A stretch of DNA of 11,059 nucleotides from Hyphomicrobiales bacterium (GCA_023266695.1 JAHFPO010000068.1:1-11059), one strand, 5' to 3'; shown: positions 1 to 7,423, counted from the first letter of the stretch. The notes: generated by a model from the sequence alone, not told the origin. A program made the numbers and translations.

Positions 1-852
1 GCGCAGGATATAGCTTTGGCGCTCGGTGACCGAGATCACGCCGCGCGCGTCGAGCAAATTGAACACGTGGCTCGCCTTGATGCACTGGTCGTAGGCGGGG
101 AGCGCGAGCTCGTGGCGCTTGCCCTTGTCGCCCGCCGCGAGCAGCCGCTTGCACTCCTCCTCGGCGTCCTTGAAATGGCGGGCGAGCATCTCGGTGTCGG
201 CGGCCTCGAAATTGTAGCGCGAGTATTCCTGCTCCGCCTGCATGAACACATCGCCGTAGGTTACCTTCTCGCTTCCCTCGCGCCCGTTGAAATTGAGATC
301 GAACACGTTCTCCACGCCCTGCACGTACATGGCGAGGCGCTCGAGCCCGTAGGTGATCTCGCCCGAGACCGGCGCGCATTCGAAGCCCGCGACCTGCTGG
401 AAATAGGTGAATTGCGACACCTCCATGCCGTCGCACCAGCATTCCCAGCCGAGCCCCGAAGCGCCGAGCGTCGGGCTCTCCCAGTCGTCCTCGACGAAGC
501 GGATGTCGTGGATTTTCGAGTCGATTCCGATCGCCGCCAGCGACTTCAGATAAAGCTCCTGGATGTCGTCGGGCGAGGGCTTCAGGATCACCTGGAACTG
601 ATAGTAGTGCTGCAGCCGGTTCGGGTTGTCGCCGTAGCGGCCGTCCTTGGGCCGGCGCGAAGGCTGCACGTAAGCTGCCTTCCAGGGCTTGGGTCCGAGC
701 GCGCGCAAGGTCGTCGCCGGATGGAAGGTGCCGGCGCCCATTTCCATGTCATAGGGTTGCAGAATCACGCAGCCTTCACCGGCCCAGAAGCTCTGGAGCG
801 CGAGGATCAGGCCCTGGAACGAGCGGTCGGGTCGGAGCGATGAATCAGTCAT
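1..852 (-). CDS. glyQ: Glycyl-tRNA synthetase alpha subunit (3' end off the left edge)
   Basis: Class II aminoacyl-tRNA synthetase alpha chain. With GlyS it forms the alpha2beta2 enzyme that charges tRNA-Gly in the cytoplasm. The reverse strand from the ATG at 852 stays open for 284 codons to position 1 without a stop. The N-terminus reads MTDSSLRPDRSFQGLILALQ and is followed by SFWAGEGCVILQPYDMEMGAGTF-type text, a hallmark of GlyQ. The visible C-terminal part contains FNLLDARGVISVTERQ, also typical of the family. Family members are about 300 residues, so only some 10-30 residues and the stop are missing. glyS would be expected further left, outside the window. No clear Shine-Dalgarno precedes the ATG. 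A candidate promoter lies just upstream (876-904), so the gene may not depend on the macAB operon. Identity is very secure. Confidence 0.96.
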   Translation of the reverse strand, partial: MTDSSLRPDRSFQGLILALQSFWAGEGCVILQPYDMEMGAGTFHPATTLRALGPKPWKAAYVQPSRRPKDGRYGDNPNRLQHYYQFQVILKPSPDDIQELYLKSLAAIGIDSKIHDIRFVEDDWESPTLGASGLGWECWCDGMEVSQFTYFQQVAGFECAPVSGEITYGLERLAMYVQGVENVFDLNFNGREGSEKVTYGDVFMQAEQEYSRYNFEAADTEMLARHFKDAEEECKRLLAAGDKGKRHELALPAYDQCIKASHVFNLLDARGVISVTERQSYILR

Positions 853-875
853 CTGTGCGGCGCGAAGCGCGGCGC

Positions 876-904
876 AACCTACGGACGGGCATCGCTTAAA
901 TCAA
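876..904 (-). promoter_or_regulatory. Candidate sigma-70 promoter of glyQ
   Basis: On the minus strand there is a -35-like TTGATT (899-904, preceded by GC so it also reads CTTGAT), exactly 17 nt, then a -10-like TAGGTT (876-881). This resembles the alphaproteobacterial housekeeping pattern. Transcription would start near 869 and leave a leader of about 17 nt before the ATG at 852. It lies downstream of the palindromic repeat, which fits an independent glyQ transcript. The call rests on motif similarity only. Confidence 0.35.
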
Positions 905-914
905 GCAATGATCC

Positions 915-1006
915 GTCATCCCGGCCAAGCGAGCCCGCACGGCGGGCGAGCGCGAGCCGGGATCGCGATCCCGGGTCTTGCCGCTCTGCGGCTCGCCCGG
1001 GATGAC
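915..1006. repeat. Palindromic intergenic repeat (REP-like)
   Basis: A 92-bp element fills most of the macB-glyQ gap. Its ends are a perfect 10-bp inverted pair, GTCATCCCGG (915-924) and CCGGGATGAC (997-1006). The pairing continues imperfectly inward (GCGAGCCCG against CGGCTCGC). Inside sits a perfect 18-bp palindrome, CCGGGATCGCGATCCCGG, at 957-974. Elements with GTCAT(C/T)CCGG termini are scattered between genes in many Bradyrhizobium-like genomes (known from memory). As RNA the element would fold into a long hairpin or cruciform. It could end or stabilise the macB transcript, although no T-run follows it. No second copy was seen in this window. Confidence 0.7.
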
Positions 1007-1013
1007 AATGGAA

Positions 1014-3014
1014 TTACTCGTAGGCGAGCGCCGCCACCGGATCCATGCGTGCGGCCTTGCGCGCCGGCAGGTAGCCGAACAGCAATCCGGTAAGGAAGGC
1101 GCAGGAGAAGGCGAGCACCGCCGGCACGACCGAGAACACGACCGCGACGTCGAACGCCTTGCAGATCATCGCGGTCGCGATCCCCGCCGCCACCCCCACC
1201 AAGCCGCCGATACCGCAGATCACCAGCGCCTCGGTATTGAACTGCAATAGGATGTTGCTCATGCGCGCGCCGGTCGCCATGCGGATGCCGATCTCGCGCG
1301 TGCGCTCGGTGACGCTGACCAGCATGATGTTCATCACCCCGATGCCGCCCACCAGGAGCGAGATGGCGGCGACCGAGCCGAGCAGGATCGTCAGCGTCTC
1401 CTGGGTGGCCATGGCGGTCTCCAGGATCGAGGAAGTATTGCGGATCTGGAAGTCCTCGGTGCGGTGACGCCCGATCAGCATGCGGCGGATCGCCTCCTCG
1501 CTGTCGTGGATCGTGCCCGCGTCGTTGACGAGAACGGTGATCGAATTGAGATAGCGCCGGCCGAACAGCCGCATATAGCCGGTCGAGAGCGGCATCAGCA
1601 CGATGTCGTCCTGGTCGGTCCCCCACGGCGTCGCGCCCTTCTTCGCCAGCACGCCCACGACCTCGAACGGCACGTTCTTCACCAGCACATAGCGGCCGAC
1701 CGGGCTTTCGCCGTTTGGGAACAGATTGCGCCGAACCGTCTCTCCGAGCACCACCACCGGCGCATAGCCCCTGACGTCTTCGTCGGTGAACATGCTTCCG
1801 GCCACGAGCACCCAATCGCGCGCCGTCGTGTAGCCGGGCCAGGCGCCCTGGATCAGCGTCTGATAGTCGATGCCGCCGACCCGCACCGTCGACCGGCTGG
1901 CGCGCTCGGGCGATACCGCTTCGATGTTCGGAAGTTCCGCGATCGCCTCGGCGTCCTCGTGCACGAGAGTCGCGATGTCTCCGCTCGCGCGCACGCGCGC
2001 GGCGCCCGGGCGGACCACCAGGAGATTCGTGCCCATGGCGGCGATGCGCTCCATCACCTGCTGCTTCGAGCCGTCGCCGATCGCGAGCATGGCGACCACG
2101 GCGGCGACGCCGATGACGACGCCCAAGAGCGTGAGCGCGGTGCGGAAGAGGTTCACCTGCATCGAACGCAGCGCCATTTTCACCGCCTCGACGAAGTCGG
2201 GCAGCAGCCGGTTCTTTGCTCCGAGCTGCACCGTGACCGTCTTCGGCGTTTCCGTTGCCGCCGAACTCCTGTTCTTGAGCTTGTCCTCGACGATGCGGCC
2301 GTCCGACATGCGAATGATGCGCTCGGCATGGTCGGCGACCTCCTGATTGTGGGTAATCAGGAGCACGGTGCGGCCTTCGCGATGAAGCTTCTTGAGCAAT
2401 GCGAGCACTTCCTCGCCCGCGCGGCTGTCGAGCGAGCCGGTCGGCTCGTCGGCGAGAATCACGGGCGCTTCGTTCATCAGCGCGCGCGCGATCGAGACGC
2501 GCTGCTGCTGGCCGCCGGAGAGTTCGTTCGGCCGGTGATCGACGCGGTCGGCAAGTCCGAGCCGGGCGAGCAATTCGCGCGCCCGCGCGAGCCGGTCCCG
2601 GCGCGATCTGCCGGCATAAACCGCCGGAATCTCGACGTTCTCGGCGGCGGTGACGGTGGGCAGGAGATTGAAGCGCTGGAACACGAAGCCGAAGGTGCGG
2701 CAGCGCAGCGCCGCCAACTCGTCGGGATCGAGCGCCGCCACATCGTGGCCGGCGACGCGATAACGCCCCGAGGACGGCCGGTCGAGGCAGCCGAGGATGT
2801 TCATGAGCGTGGATTTTCCGGAGCCCGACTGGCCCATGATCGCCACGAACTCGCCGACCTCGATCGAGAGCGTGACTGCGTCGAGCGCGCGGATCACGCT
2901 TTCGCCGCTTGGATAGAGCTTGGTCACTTGTTCGAGATCGATGAGCGCGGGGCCGCGACGCTTCGGCACGGCGGTCTTCCTCGCTTCGAGCTCCTTGCTG
3001 CGCACCGGTTTCAT
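1014..3014 (-). CDS. macB: MacB-type ABC transporter, fused ATPase and permease
   Basis: Inner-membrane ATPase/permease of a MacAB-TolC tripartite system. In characterised members it exports macrolides, peptides or lipids from the periplasm by mechanotransmission. The 666-residue length matches the family (about 650). The N-terminal nucleotide-binding domain has Walker A GQSGSGKST (61-69), Q-loop Gln113, signature LSGGQ (165-169), Walker B VILADE (185-190) and the H-loop His222. TM1 spans about 291-312 (TALTLLGVVIGVAAVVAMLA). A large periplasmic domain follows, then three TM helices in about 540-655, including the GIGVMNIMLVSVTERTREIG segment. The ATG lies 2 nt after the macA stop, so the pair is translationally coupled. 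All catalytic motifs are intact. The substrate cannot be read from sequence, and no outer-membrane TolC gene is present here. Confidence 0.93.
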   Translation of the reverse strand: MKPVRSKELEARKTAVPKRRGPALIDLEQVTKLYPSGESVIRALDAVTLSIEVGEFVAIMGQSGSGKSTLMNILGCLDRPSSGRYRVAGHDVAALDPDELAALRCRTFGFVFQRFNLLPTVTAAENVEIPAVYAGRSRRDRLARARELLARLGLADRVDHRPNELSGGQQQRVSIARALMNEAPVILADEPTGSLDSRAGEEVLALLKKLHREGRTVLLITHNQEVADHAERIIRMSDGRIVEDKLKNRSSAATETPKTVTVQLGAKNRLLPDFVEAVKMALRSMQVNLFRTALTLLGVVIGVAAVVAMLAIGDGSKQQVMERIAAMGTNLLVVRPGAARVRASGDIATLVHEDAEAIAELPNIEAVSPERASRSTVRVGGIDYQTLIQGAWPGYTTARDWVLVAGSMFTDEDVRGYAPVVVLGETVRRNLFPNGESPVGRYVLVKNVPFEVVGVLAKKGATPWGTDQDDIVLMPLSTGYMRLFGRRYLNSITVLVNDAGTIHDSEEAIRRMLIGRHRTEDFQIRNTSSILETAMATQETLTILLGSVAAISLLVGGIGVMNIMLVSVTERTREIGIRMATGARMSNILLQFNTEALVICGIGGLVGVAAGIATAMICKAFDVAVVFSVVPAVLAFSCAFLTGLLFGYLPARKAARMDPVAALAYE

Positions 3015-3016
3015 GG

Positions 3017-4222
3017 TCAGAATTTCCGGAATCCCAACGGCTGTTGCGAACGCGCCGGCGCGGACTCCTTGTCGCCGACCACGACCTTGTCGCCGACCAC
3101 AAGGCCGCTCAACACCTCGGCGAACTGCCGGTTGGAGAGCCCGATCTTGGCGCGTCGCGTGACGATGCCGTCGTCGGTGACGACGCGCGCGATATAGGTC
3201 CCGCTCTCGCCGCGCGTCGCCGGGCGCAGCGCCGCCATCGGAACGAGCACGACGTCCTTGGCCGAGCCGAGCACGAAGAACACCTGCGCGGTCATGCTGG
3301 TCATCAACAGCCGGTCCTTGTTCGGCACGTCGATCAGCACGTTGTAGAGCACGACGTCATTGAGGACGTCGGGAGTCGGATAGATTTGATTGACGACGGC
3401 GTTGAAGCGCTGCTCCGACATGCCGAGCGTGGTGAAATAAATCGGCATGCCGGGCTGGACCTTGGGGATGTCGGCCTCGGCCACTTGCGCCCACACCTGC
3501 ATGGTGTCGAGCTCGGCGATACGCACGATGATCGGCGCGGTCTGGTTGGCGTTGAGCGTCTGCCCTTCATAGGCGCTCTGCGAAACGACCGTCCCCGTCA
3601 TCGGCGCGTAGATTTTCGTGTAGCCGAGATTGGCCACGTCGCCTTCGAGCGTCGCCTCGGTCTGCTTGATCTGCGCCTCGAAAGAATCGATCTTGGCCTC
3701 GTCGATCTTGACGGTCGCGGCTGCCGCTTCGGCCGCGTCCTTGCTCACGGCGTTGGTGGAGAAGAGCCGCTGGGCCCGCTCGTTGCGGGCCTTGTCGAGC
3801 ACCAACTGGGCGCGCGCCTGAGCGAGCTGGGCTTTCAGATTTTCAATCTGCGCCTGGTTGGCGAGCACCTTGGACTGATAGACGATCGGATCGATCTCGG
3901 CGAGGAGTCGGCCCTTTTCGACCACCTGGCCGATATCGACATGGAGCTTGCGCAGCTGGCCGGACACCTGGGTGCCGACATCGACATAGGTCTTGGGCTT
4001 GATGGTGGCGAGCGCGGTTACCGTGCGCTCGATGTCGCCGCGCGTCACTTCCTCGACGCGGACCGAGGGATCGGGCCCGCTTCTCGTCCCGAAATAGAGC
4101 GCGGCCATGAAGGCGACCGCCGCCAGCACCAGGAGGATTTCGAGCGCGACCCAGCGGCGCGAGCGGCGGAAATAGTCGCGCGCCGCCATCCTGAGATTCG
4201 TGCCGTCGAGTTTCTGCAGCAT
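3017..4222 (-). CDS. macA: MacA-type periplasmic adaptor (membrane fusion protein)
   Basis: Periplasmic adaptor that links MacB to a TolC-like outer-membrane channel and stimulates the MacB ATPase. It has 401 residues, against about 370 in E. coli MacA. A positively charged N-terminus is followed by one TM anchor at about 24-44. The lipoyl/barrel-sandwich half near 80-112 contains QVSGQLRKLHVDIGQVVEKG. A long alpha-hairpin coiled coil covers about 116-193 (Ala-, Gln- and Lys-rich), and the second lipoyl half starts with LGYTKIYAPMTGTVV (199-213). Beta-barrel and membrane-proximal domains follow. The ATG at 4222 was used, although Met12 (4189) is an alternative; neither has a strong ribosome site. 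It sits 17 nt after the small membrane-protein gene and 2 nt before macB. The family call is firm, but MacA rather than another HlyD adaptor rests mainly on the macB neighbour. Confidence 0.92.
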   Translation of the reverse strand: MLQKLDGTNLRMAARDYFRRSRRWVALEILLVLAAVAFMAALYFGTRSGPDPSVRVEEVTRGDIERTVTALATIKPKTYVDVGTQVSGQLRKLHVDIGQVVEKGRLLAEIDPIVYQSKVLANQAQIENLKAQLAQARAQLVLDKARNERAQRLFSTNAVSKDAAEAAAATVKIDEAKIDSFEAQIKQTEATLEGDVANLGYTKIYAPMTGTVVSQSAYEGQTLNANQTAPIIVRIAELDTMQVWAQVAEADIPKVQPGMPIYFTTLGMSEQRFNAVVNQIYPTPDVLNDVVLYNVLIDVPNKDRLLMTSMTAQVFFVLGSAKDVVLVPMAALRPATRGESGTYIARVVTDDGIVTRRAKIGLSNRQFAEVLSGLVVGDKVVVGDKESAPARSQQPLGFRKF

Positions 4223-4239
4223 CGGTGATCTCGGCTGGA

Positions 4240-4428
4240 TCAGGGCTTGCGCGGCCGGTATTCGCCGGTCGCGGAATCGCGTTCGAGCGTCTCAACCGGC
4301 CGGCCGGGCGGGCGCTCGCGGCGGATCTTCTCGATCTCGGCATTGGCCTTGCGCGAAGCATGGGCGAGGAGCTTGATGAGCGCGGCCGCGCCCACCGCGC
4401 CGAGCGCCCAGATGATGGCAGGAGGCAT
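4240..4428 (-). CDS. Small single-pass membrane protein, function unknown
   Basis: A 62-residue protein. Residues 2-23 (PPAIIWALGAVGAAALIKLL) form one hydrophobic helix. A charged cytoplasmic-looking tail follows, with a short amphipathic Lys/Glu/Arg stretch (KANAEIEKIRRERPPG) and an ending ERDSATGEYRPRKP. The ATG at 4428 was chosen because AAGGAGA (4434-4440) lies 5 nt upstream. Longer in-frame readings would run into the preceding peptidase gene. It lies 20 nt after the S49 peptidase stop and 17 nt before macA in the same operon. I do not recognise a named family, although small TM proteins with a T-G-x-Y-R-P tail occur in alphaproteobacteria as far as I recall. A role as a partner of the peptidase or of MacAB is only a guess from position. 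Confidence 0.75.
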   Translation of the reverse strand: MPPAIIWALGAVGAAALIKLLAHASRKANAEIEKIRRERPPGRPVETLERDSATGEYRPRKP

Positions 4429-4433
4429 GCGCG

Positions 4434-4440
4434 TCTCCTT
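4434..4440 (-). promoter_or_regulatory. Ribosome binding site of the 62-residue membrane protein
   Basis: AAGGAGA on the minus strand, 5 nt before the ATG at 4428. It is the strongest Shine-Dalgarno in the minus-strand operon and fixes the start of this small gene, even though the frame is open further upstream. Confidence 0.75.
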
Positions 4441-4448
4441 GGCGGCCA

Positions 4449-5312
4449 TTATAGGCCGTAACGGGCCCACAGCGCGCGCGTTTCGATCGCCGTGATTAAC
4501 GTAGCGGCCCAATCCGCGCGCGCGACTTCCATTTCGACACCCGGTGAACGCCGGCCGAACCAGCCCGCCGGCGGCGAGATCAGCTGGATCGCGACCTTGT
4601 CACCGAAACGCTCGCGCAGGGTGCCGCGCAGATCGCCGATCCGGTCGACGAGGCCGAGTTCGAGCGCCTTGCCGCCGACCCAGAATTCGCCCGAGAACAG
4701 GGTTCTTTCCGGGCCGGTCAACTTGTTGCCGCGCCGTTCTTTCACGAGCGCGATGAACCGCTCGTGAATGAGATGTTGCGCCGCCTTCAGGCGCTCCACG
4801 TCCTCGCTGTTCTCGGGCTGGAACGGGTCGAGCATCATCTTGCGCTCGCCCGCGGTATAGACGCGCCGGTCGATGCCGATCCGTTCGATCAGCTTGTCGA
4901 AGCCGAAGCTCGCGCTGACGACTCCGATGGAGCCCACGATCGAGGAAGGATCGGCGACGATCTCGTCGGCGGCGCTGGCGATCATGTAGCCGCCGGAAGC
5001 TGCCACGTCCTCGACGAAGGCGATCACCGGCCGTTTGTGCTCGGCGGCGAGCGCGCGGATGCGCTTGTGGATGAGATGGGACTGCACCGCCGAGCCGCCC
5101 GGCGAATTGATCACCAGCGCGACCGCCTTGGCATGCTTGACGGCGAAGGCGCGATCGAGCGTGCGGGCGACGGAGGAAAGCGTCATGCCCGGCATCAGCG
5201 GCGTCGAATAGCCGATGATGCCGCCGAGGCGCACGACCGAGACGAGCGCGGTGTGGCGCCGGAATCGCCGCGGCAGCAATCGCGTGAATTCGTTGAGGAA
5301 GGATCGCGCCAT
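4449..5312 (-). CDS. S49 family serine peptidase (SppA/SohB type)
   Basis: Signal-peptide-peptidase-type serine protease using a Ser/Lys dyad, thought to degrade residual signal peptides and membrane peptides. Numbered from the ATG at 5312 (287 residues), NSPGG (69-73) is the oxyanion-side motif. Ser106 in VAASGGYMIASAADEIVA is the nucleophile and Lys158 in the GERKMMLDPF motif is the general base. The 52-residue Ser-Lys spacing matches the short SppA of Bacillus. VGSIGVV (126-132) is also conserved. Unlike most SppA proteins it has no convincing N-terminal TM anchor: the first 20 residues are basic (LLPRRFRRH), followed only by a weakly hydrophobic strand. A GTG at 5321 is a possible earlier start, and neither start has a clear Shine-Dalgarno. 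It follows the methyltransferase gene by about 30 nt in the same operon. The family is secure; the exact substrate is unknown. Confidence 0.9.
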   Translation of the reverse strand: MARSFLNEFTRLLPRRFRRHTALVSVVRLGGIIGYSTPLMPGMTLSSVARTLDRAFAVKHAKAVALVINSPGGSAVQSHLIHKRIRALAAEHKRPVIAFVEDVAASGGYMIASAADEIVADPSSIVGSIGVVSASFGFDKLIERIGIDRRVYTAGERKMMLDPFQPENSEDVERLKAAQHLIHERFIALVKERRGNKLTGPERTLFSGEFWVGGKALELGLVDRIGDLRGTLRERFGDKVAIQLISPPAGWFGRRSPGVEMEVARADWAATLITAIETRALWARYGL

Positions 5313-5343
5313 GGCCGTCACATAGGTTGGAGTGCGTCCGCGC

Positions 5344-6126
5344 TCAAGCGGGATCGAGGGGTACGGCCGCGCGCAGGACCGCCTCGGCTTCCGGCGTCGG
5401 CCGGCCTTCCTTGTCGGCGAGCATGAAGCCCGCGCGGATCACCGGCGGGGCGCGCTTTCCCTTCGCCGCCCGCACGATCAGCCGGATCGCGGCGGCGCCG
5501 GCGCGGGGATGAACGGGAATGAGCTCGGCCGCGCCGAAACGGTCCGCGATCGCTGCCAGGATGGCGGCGAGCGATTCCGGCCGATGGATCAGCACCAGAC
5601 GGCCGTTCGCGCCGAGCAGCCGGTCGGCGGCGCGGACCCAGGGTTCGATCTCGCTGTCGCTTGCCGCGTGCGCGCGCCGGCGCGCCGGATTGGGCGAGAT
5701 TTTGCGCCGCGCCGGATCGTTGAACGGCGGGTTGATGATCACGAGGTCGGCGCCCGCCGCCGCCAGCTCCGGCGGGCCGCCGCGGCGGGCGAGCCTTTCG
5801 ATGTCGGCGACCACGACTTGCGTGCGCGCACCGTATCCGTTGCGGTCGGCATTGATGCGGGCGAGGTCCGCGAGAGCGGGATCGATCTCGACGAGCGTCA
5901 GGCTCAGCGCGGCATCGCGCGCGATGAGAGCGAGGCCCGCGGTACCGACGCCGGCGCCGAGATCGATCGCATGGCGCGCGTTCGGGGCCGCCGCCGCCAG
6001 CAGGATCGCGTCATGGCCCGCGCGATGACCGTGTTCCGGCTGCAACAGCTTAAGCCTTCCGCCGAGCACAGCGTCGTCGGTGACCGCGAAGGAGAGCGCG
6101 AACGTTTCAGCCGGGCGGGAGCGCAT
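5344..6126 (-). CDS. TrmN6-like SAM-dependent N6-adenine methyltransferase
   Basis: A 260-residue class I methyltransferase of the YfiC/TrmN6 group (COG4123). The E. coli member methylates A37 of tRNA1(Val). Visible motifs are HRAGHDAILLAAAAP (34-48, the family's N-terminal signature), SAM motif I DLGAGVGTAGLAL (55-67), acidic motif II LVEID (78-82), and the catalytic NPPF (132-135) of N6-adenine enzymes. The C-terminal part (LIVRAAKGKRAPP and the following strand) also matches the family. The start codon at 6126 lies 20 nt inside the end of the DUF2007 gene and has no evident Shine-Dalgarno, which suggests coupled translation. The S49 peptidase gene follows closely. The target (tRNA-Val A37 or another N6-adenine site) is inferred from the family. 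Confidence 0.88.
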   Translation of the reverse strand: MRSRPAETFALSFAVTDDAVLGGRLKLLQPEHGHRAGHDAILLAAAAPNARHAIDLGAGVGTAGLALIARDAALSLTLVEIDPALADLARINADRNGYGARTQVVVADIERLARRGGPPELAAAGADLVIINPPFNDPARRKISPNPARRRAHAASDSEIEPWVRAADRLLGANGRLVLIHRPESLAAILAAIADRFGAAELIPVHPRAGAAAIRLIVRAAKGKRAPPVIRAGFMLADKEGRPTPEAEAVLRAAVPLDPA

Positions 6127-6331
6127 GACCGAGCCCGGCGTCGGCGAGGAGCCGGCGCGCCCGTTTGAGATCGTCGTCGGTGACGAGCACGCGACGCGGC
6201 AACACGCCGACCGATCCTTCCAGCACGCTCATGTGCTGGTCGGCGACCATGCAATCGATGCCGGCTCCGCCGAGCAAGGCCTCGACCGCCGAGATCAGAA
6301 CGAGATCGTTGGTTCGCATCAGCTCGGTCAT
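6107..6331 (-). CDS. DUF2007 domain protein (putative signal-transducing protein)
   Basis: A small cytoplasmic protein of 74 residues. It begins MTELMRTNDLVLISAVEALL and includes the AGIDCMVADQHMSVLEGSVG stretch and a final LVTDDDLKRARRLLADAGL segment. This pattern of 'move between positions, choose a domain, V-x-x-x-D-x-x-x-A-x-x-L' is characteristic of DUF2007, a ferredoxin-like/PII-like small fold. Biochemical function is unknown. Its ATG overlaps the glycosyltransferase stop in an ATGA (6328-6331), and its 3' end overlaps the methyltransferase start by 20 nt, so translation is probably coupled at both ends. The start was chosen from this overlap and the family N-terminus. A longer in-frame reading (up to 6637) would lie entirely inside the glycosyltransferase gene and is not credible. 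Confidence 0.85.
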   Translation of the reverse strand: MTELMRTNDLVLISAVEALLGGAGIDCMVADQHMSVLEGSVGVLPRRVLVTDDDLKRARRLLADAGLGHALPPG

Positions 6332-7329
6332 GACGCGGCGTCGGCGCGGCGCTCGACATTGTGGGGCGCGCGATGGGCGAGATAGGCGAGGCGCTTCATC
6401 TCGCGCCGGCCGTGCGTCACCGTATCGAGCACCAGTCCCGAGGCGAACGAGAGGAAAGCGAGCACCATCAGCCCGGTCGCCAGCACCGCGGTGGGTAGGC
6501 GCGGCACCAGGCCCTGTTCTAGAAAGGTCACGATGACGGGCGCCGCCAGTACGATCGAGAATGCGGCGAGCGCAAAGCCGATGATCGCGAAGAAGGCGAG
6601 CGGCCGTTCGGTCCGGTACAGCTTCTGAATCGTCCACGAGATGCGCAGGCCGTCGCGCCAGGTGTTGAGCTTCGAAGCCGAGCCGCCCGGCCGCGCGAAA
6701 TAGGGCGTCTCGATTTCGCCCACCGGCATGCCGAGCTCGAGCGCATGGATGGTGAGCTCGGTTTCGATCTCGAAGCCGGTGGACAAGGCGGGAAACGACT
6801 TCACGAAGCGGCGCGAGAAAGCGCGATAGCCGGAAAGGATATCCGTGAAGCTCGAGCCGAAGATGTGGGAGACGAACCAGGTGAACAGCAGATTGCCGGA
6901 GCGGTGGCCGCGCCGGTAGGCGGCTTGCTCGCGATCGACGCGCGCCGCCACCACCATGTCGAGATTTTCCCCGATGAGCTTCTCGATCATCCGCGGCGCG
7001 CTCGGCGCGTCATAGGTGGCGTCGCCATCGACGAGCACGAAGATATCGGCATCGATGTCGGCGAACATGCGCCGCACCACGTGGCCCTTGCCCTGGCGCG
7101 TCTCGTTTCCGACCACGGCGCCGGCCTTCTCCGCGACCTCGGCGGTTCGGTCGGTGGAATTATTGTCGTAGACGTGAAGGGTCGCGGAAGGGAGCGCCTT
7201 GCGGAAATCGGCGAGCACCTGCGCGATCGCCACCTCCTCGTTATAGCAGGGCACGAGCACGGCGATCCGCCGCCCGGCCGTGGCCGCGCCCAGGCGGGCC
7301 GCCGGGCCCGGTTTCTCGTCCGCTCGCAT
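6328..7329 (-). CDS. Family 2 glycosyltransferase, DPM1-like, with C-terminal membrane anchor
   Basis: A GT-A-fold glycosyltransferase resembling polyprenyl-phosphate mannosyl/glucosyl transferases. Numbered from the ATG at 7329 (333 residues), VLVPCYNEE (24-32) opens the nucleotide-sugar domain, DNNST (55-59) follows, and the metal-binding DxD is LVDGD (99-103). The segment ILSGYRAFSRRFVKSFPALS and the EIETELTIHALEL acceptor region match bacterial DPM-type proteins. Two hydrophobic helices near the C-terminus (about 230-255 and 265-292) anchor it in the inner membrane. The ATG at 7329 is preceded at 7 nt by GAGGA (7337-7341). The earlier ATG at 7353 has no such site and would add 8 residues. 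It is the first gene of the minus operon and divergent from a polyprenyl diphosphate synthase, so a polyprenyl-phosphate acceptor is plausible. Sugar and acceptor are not readable. Confidence 0.88.
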   Translation of the reverse strand: MRADEKPGPAARLGAATAGRRIAVLVPCYNEEVAIAQVLADFRKALPSATLHVYDNNSTDRTAEVAEKAGAVVGNETRQGKGHVVRRMFADIDADIFVLVDGDATYDAPSAPRMIEKLIGENLDMVVAARVDREQAAYRRGHRSGNLLFTWFVSHIFGSSFTDILSGYRAFSRRFVKSFPALSTGFEIETELTIHALELGMPVGEIETPYFARPGGSASKLNTWRDGLRISWTIQKLYRTERPLAFFAIIGFALAAFSIVLAAPVIVTFLEQGLVPRLPTAVLATGLMVLAFLSFASGLVLDTVTHGRREMKRLAYLAHRAPHNVERRADAAS

Positions 7330-7336
7330 GCTCGGT

Positions 7337-7341
7337 TCCTC
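7337..7341 (-). promoter_or_regulatory. Ribosome binding site deciding the glycosyltransferase start
   Basis: GAGGA on the minus strand, 7 nt before the ATG at 7329. The upstream in-frame ATG at 7353 lacks any comparable site, so the shorter protein is preferred. Confidence 0.55.
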
Positions 7342-7408
7342 GCGCGAATGCATGGACGCAATCTAGGCCGGAAAGCACCGGGCGCGAAAGCCGGCCGCTG
7401 CGGCAAAA

Positions 7409-7423
7409 CCCGGCCTTGCCGGG
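7409..7423. repeat. Short hairpin in the divergent promoter region
   Basis: A perfect 6-bp inverted repeat, CCCGGC (7409-7414) and GCCGGG (7418-7423), separated by 3 nt. It overlaps the -35 of the candidate polyprenyl synthase promoter. There is no T-run, so it does not look like a terminator. It could be an operator half-site pair or chance in GC-rich DNA. Confidence 0.3.

Noticed and set aside
16..843. A 275-codon plus-strand open frame
   Set aside because: It is antisense to glyQ, which is clearly identified on the minus strand.
916..3102. A 728-codon open frame on the minus strand overlapping macB in another frame
   Set aside because: The translation is almost entirely Arg/Gly/Ala/His and runs through the palindromic repeat. 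macB in the correct frame explains the region.
1464..3197. A 577-codon open frame on the plus strand
   Set aside because: It lies antisense to macB and the end of macA, whose motifs are unmistakable. The translation is rich in Arg, His and Asp with no recognisable domain, as expected for the mirror frame of GC-rich genes.
3044..4228. A 394-codon open frame on the plus strand
   Set aside because: It is antisense to macA and full of His/Arg/Asp/Leu low-complexity text without family motifs. It is a composition artefact.
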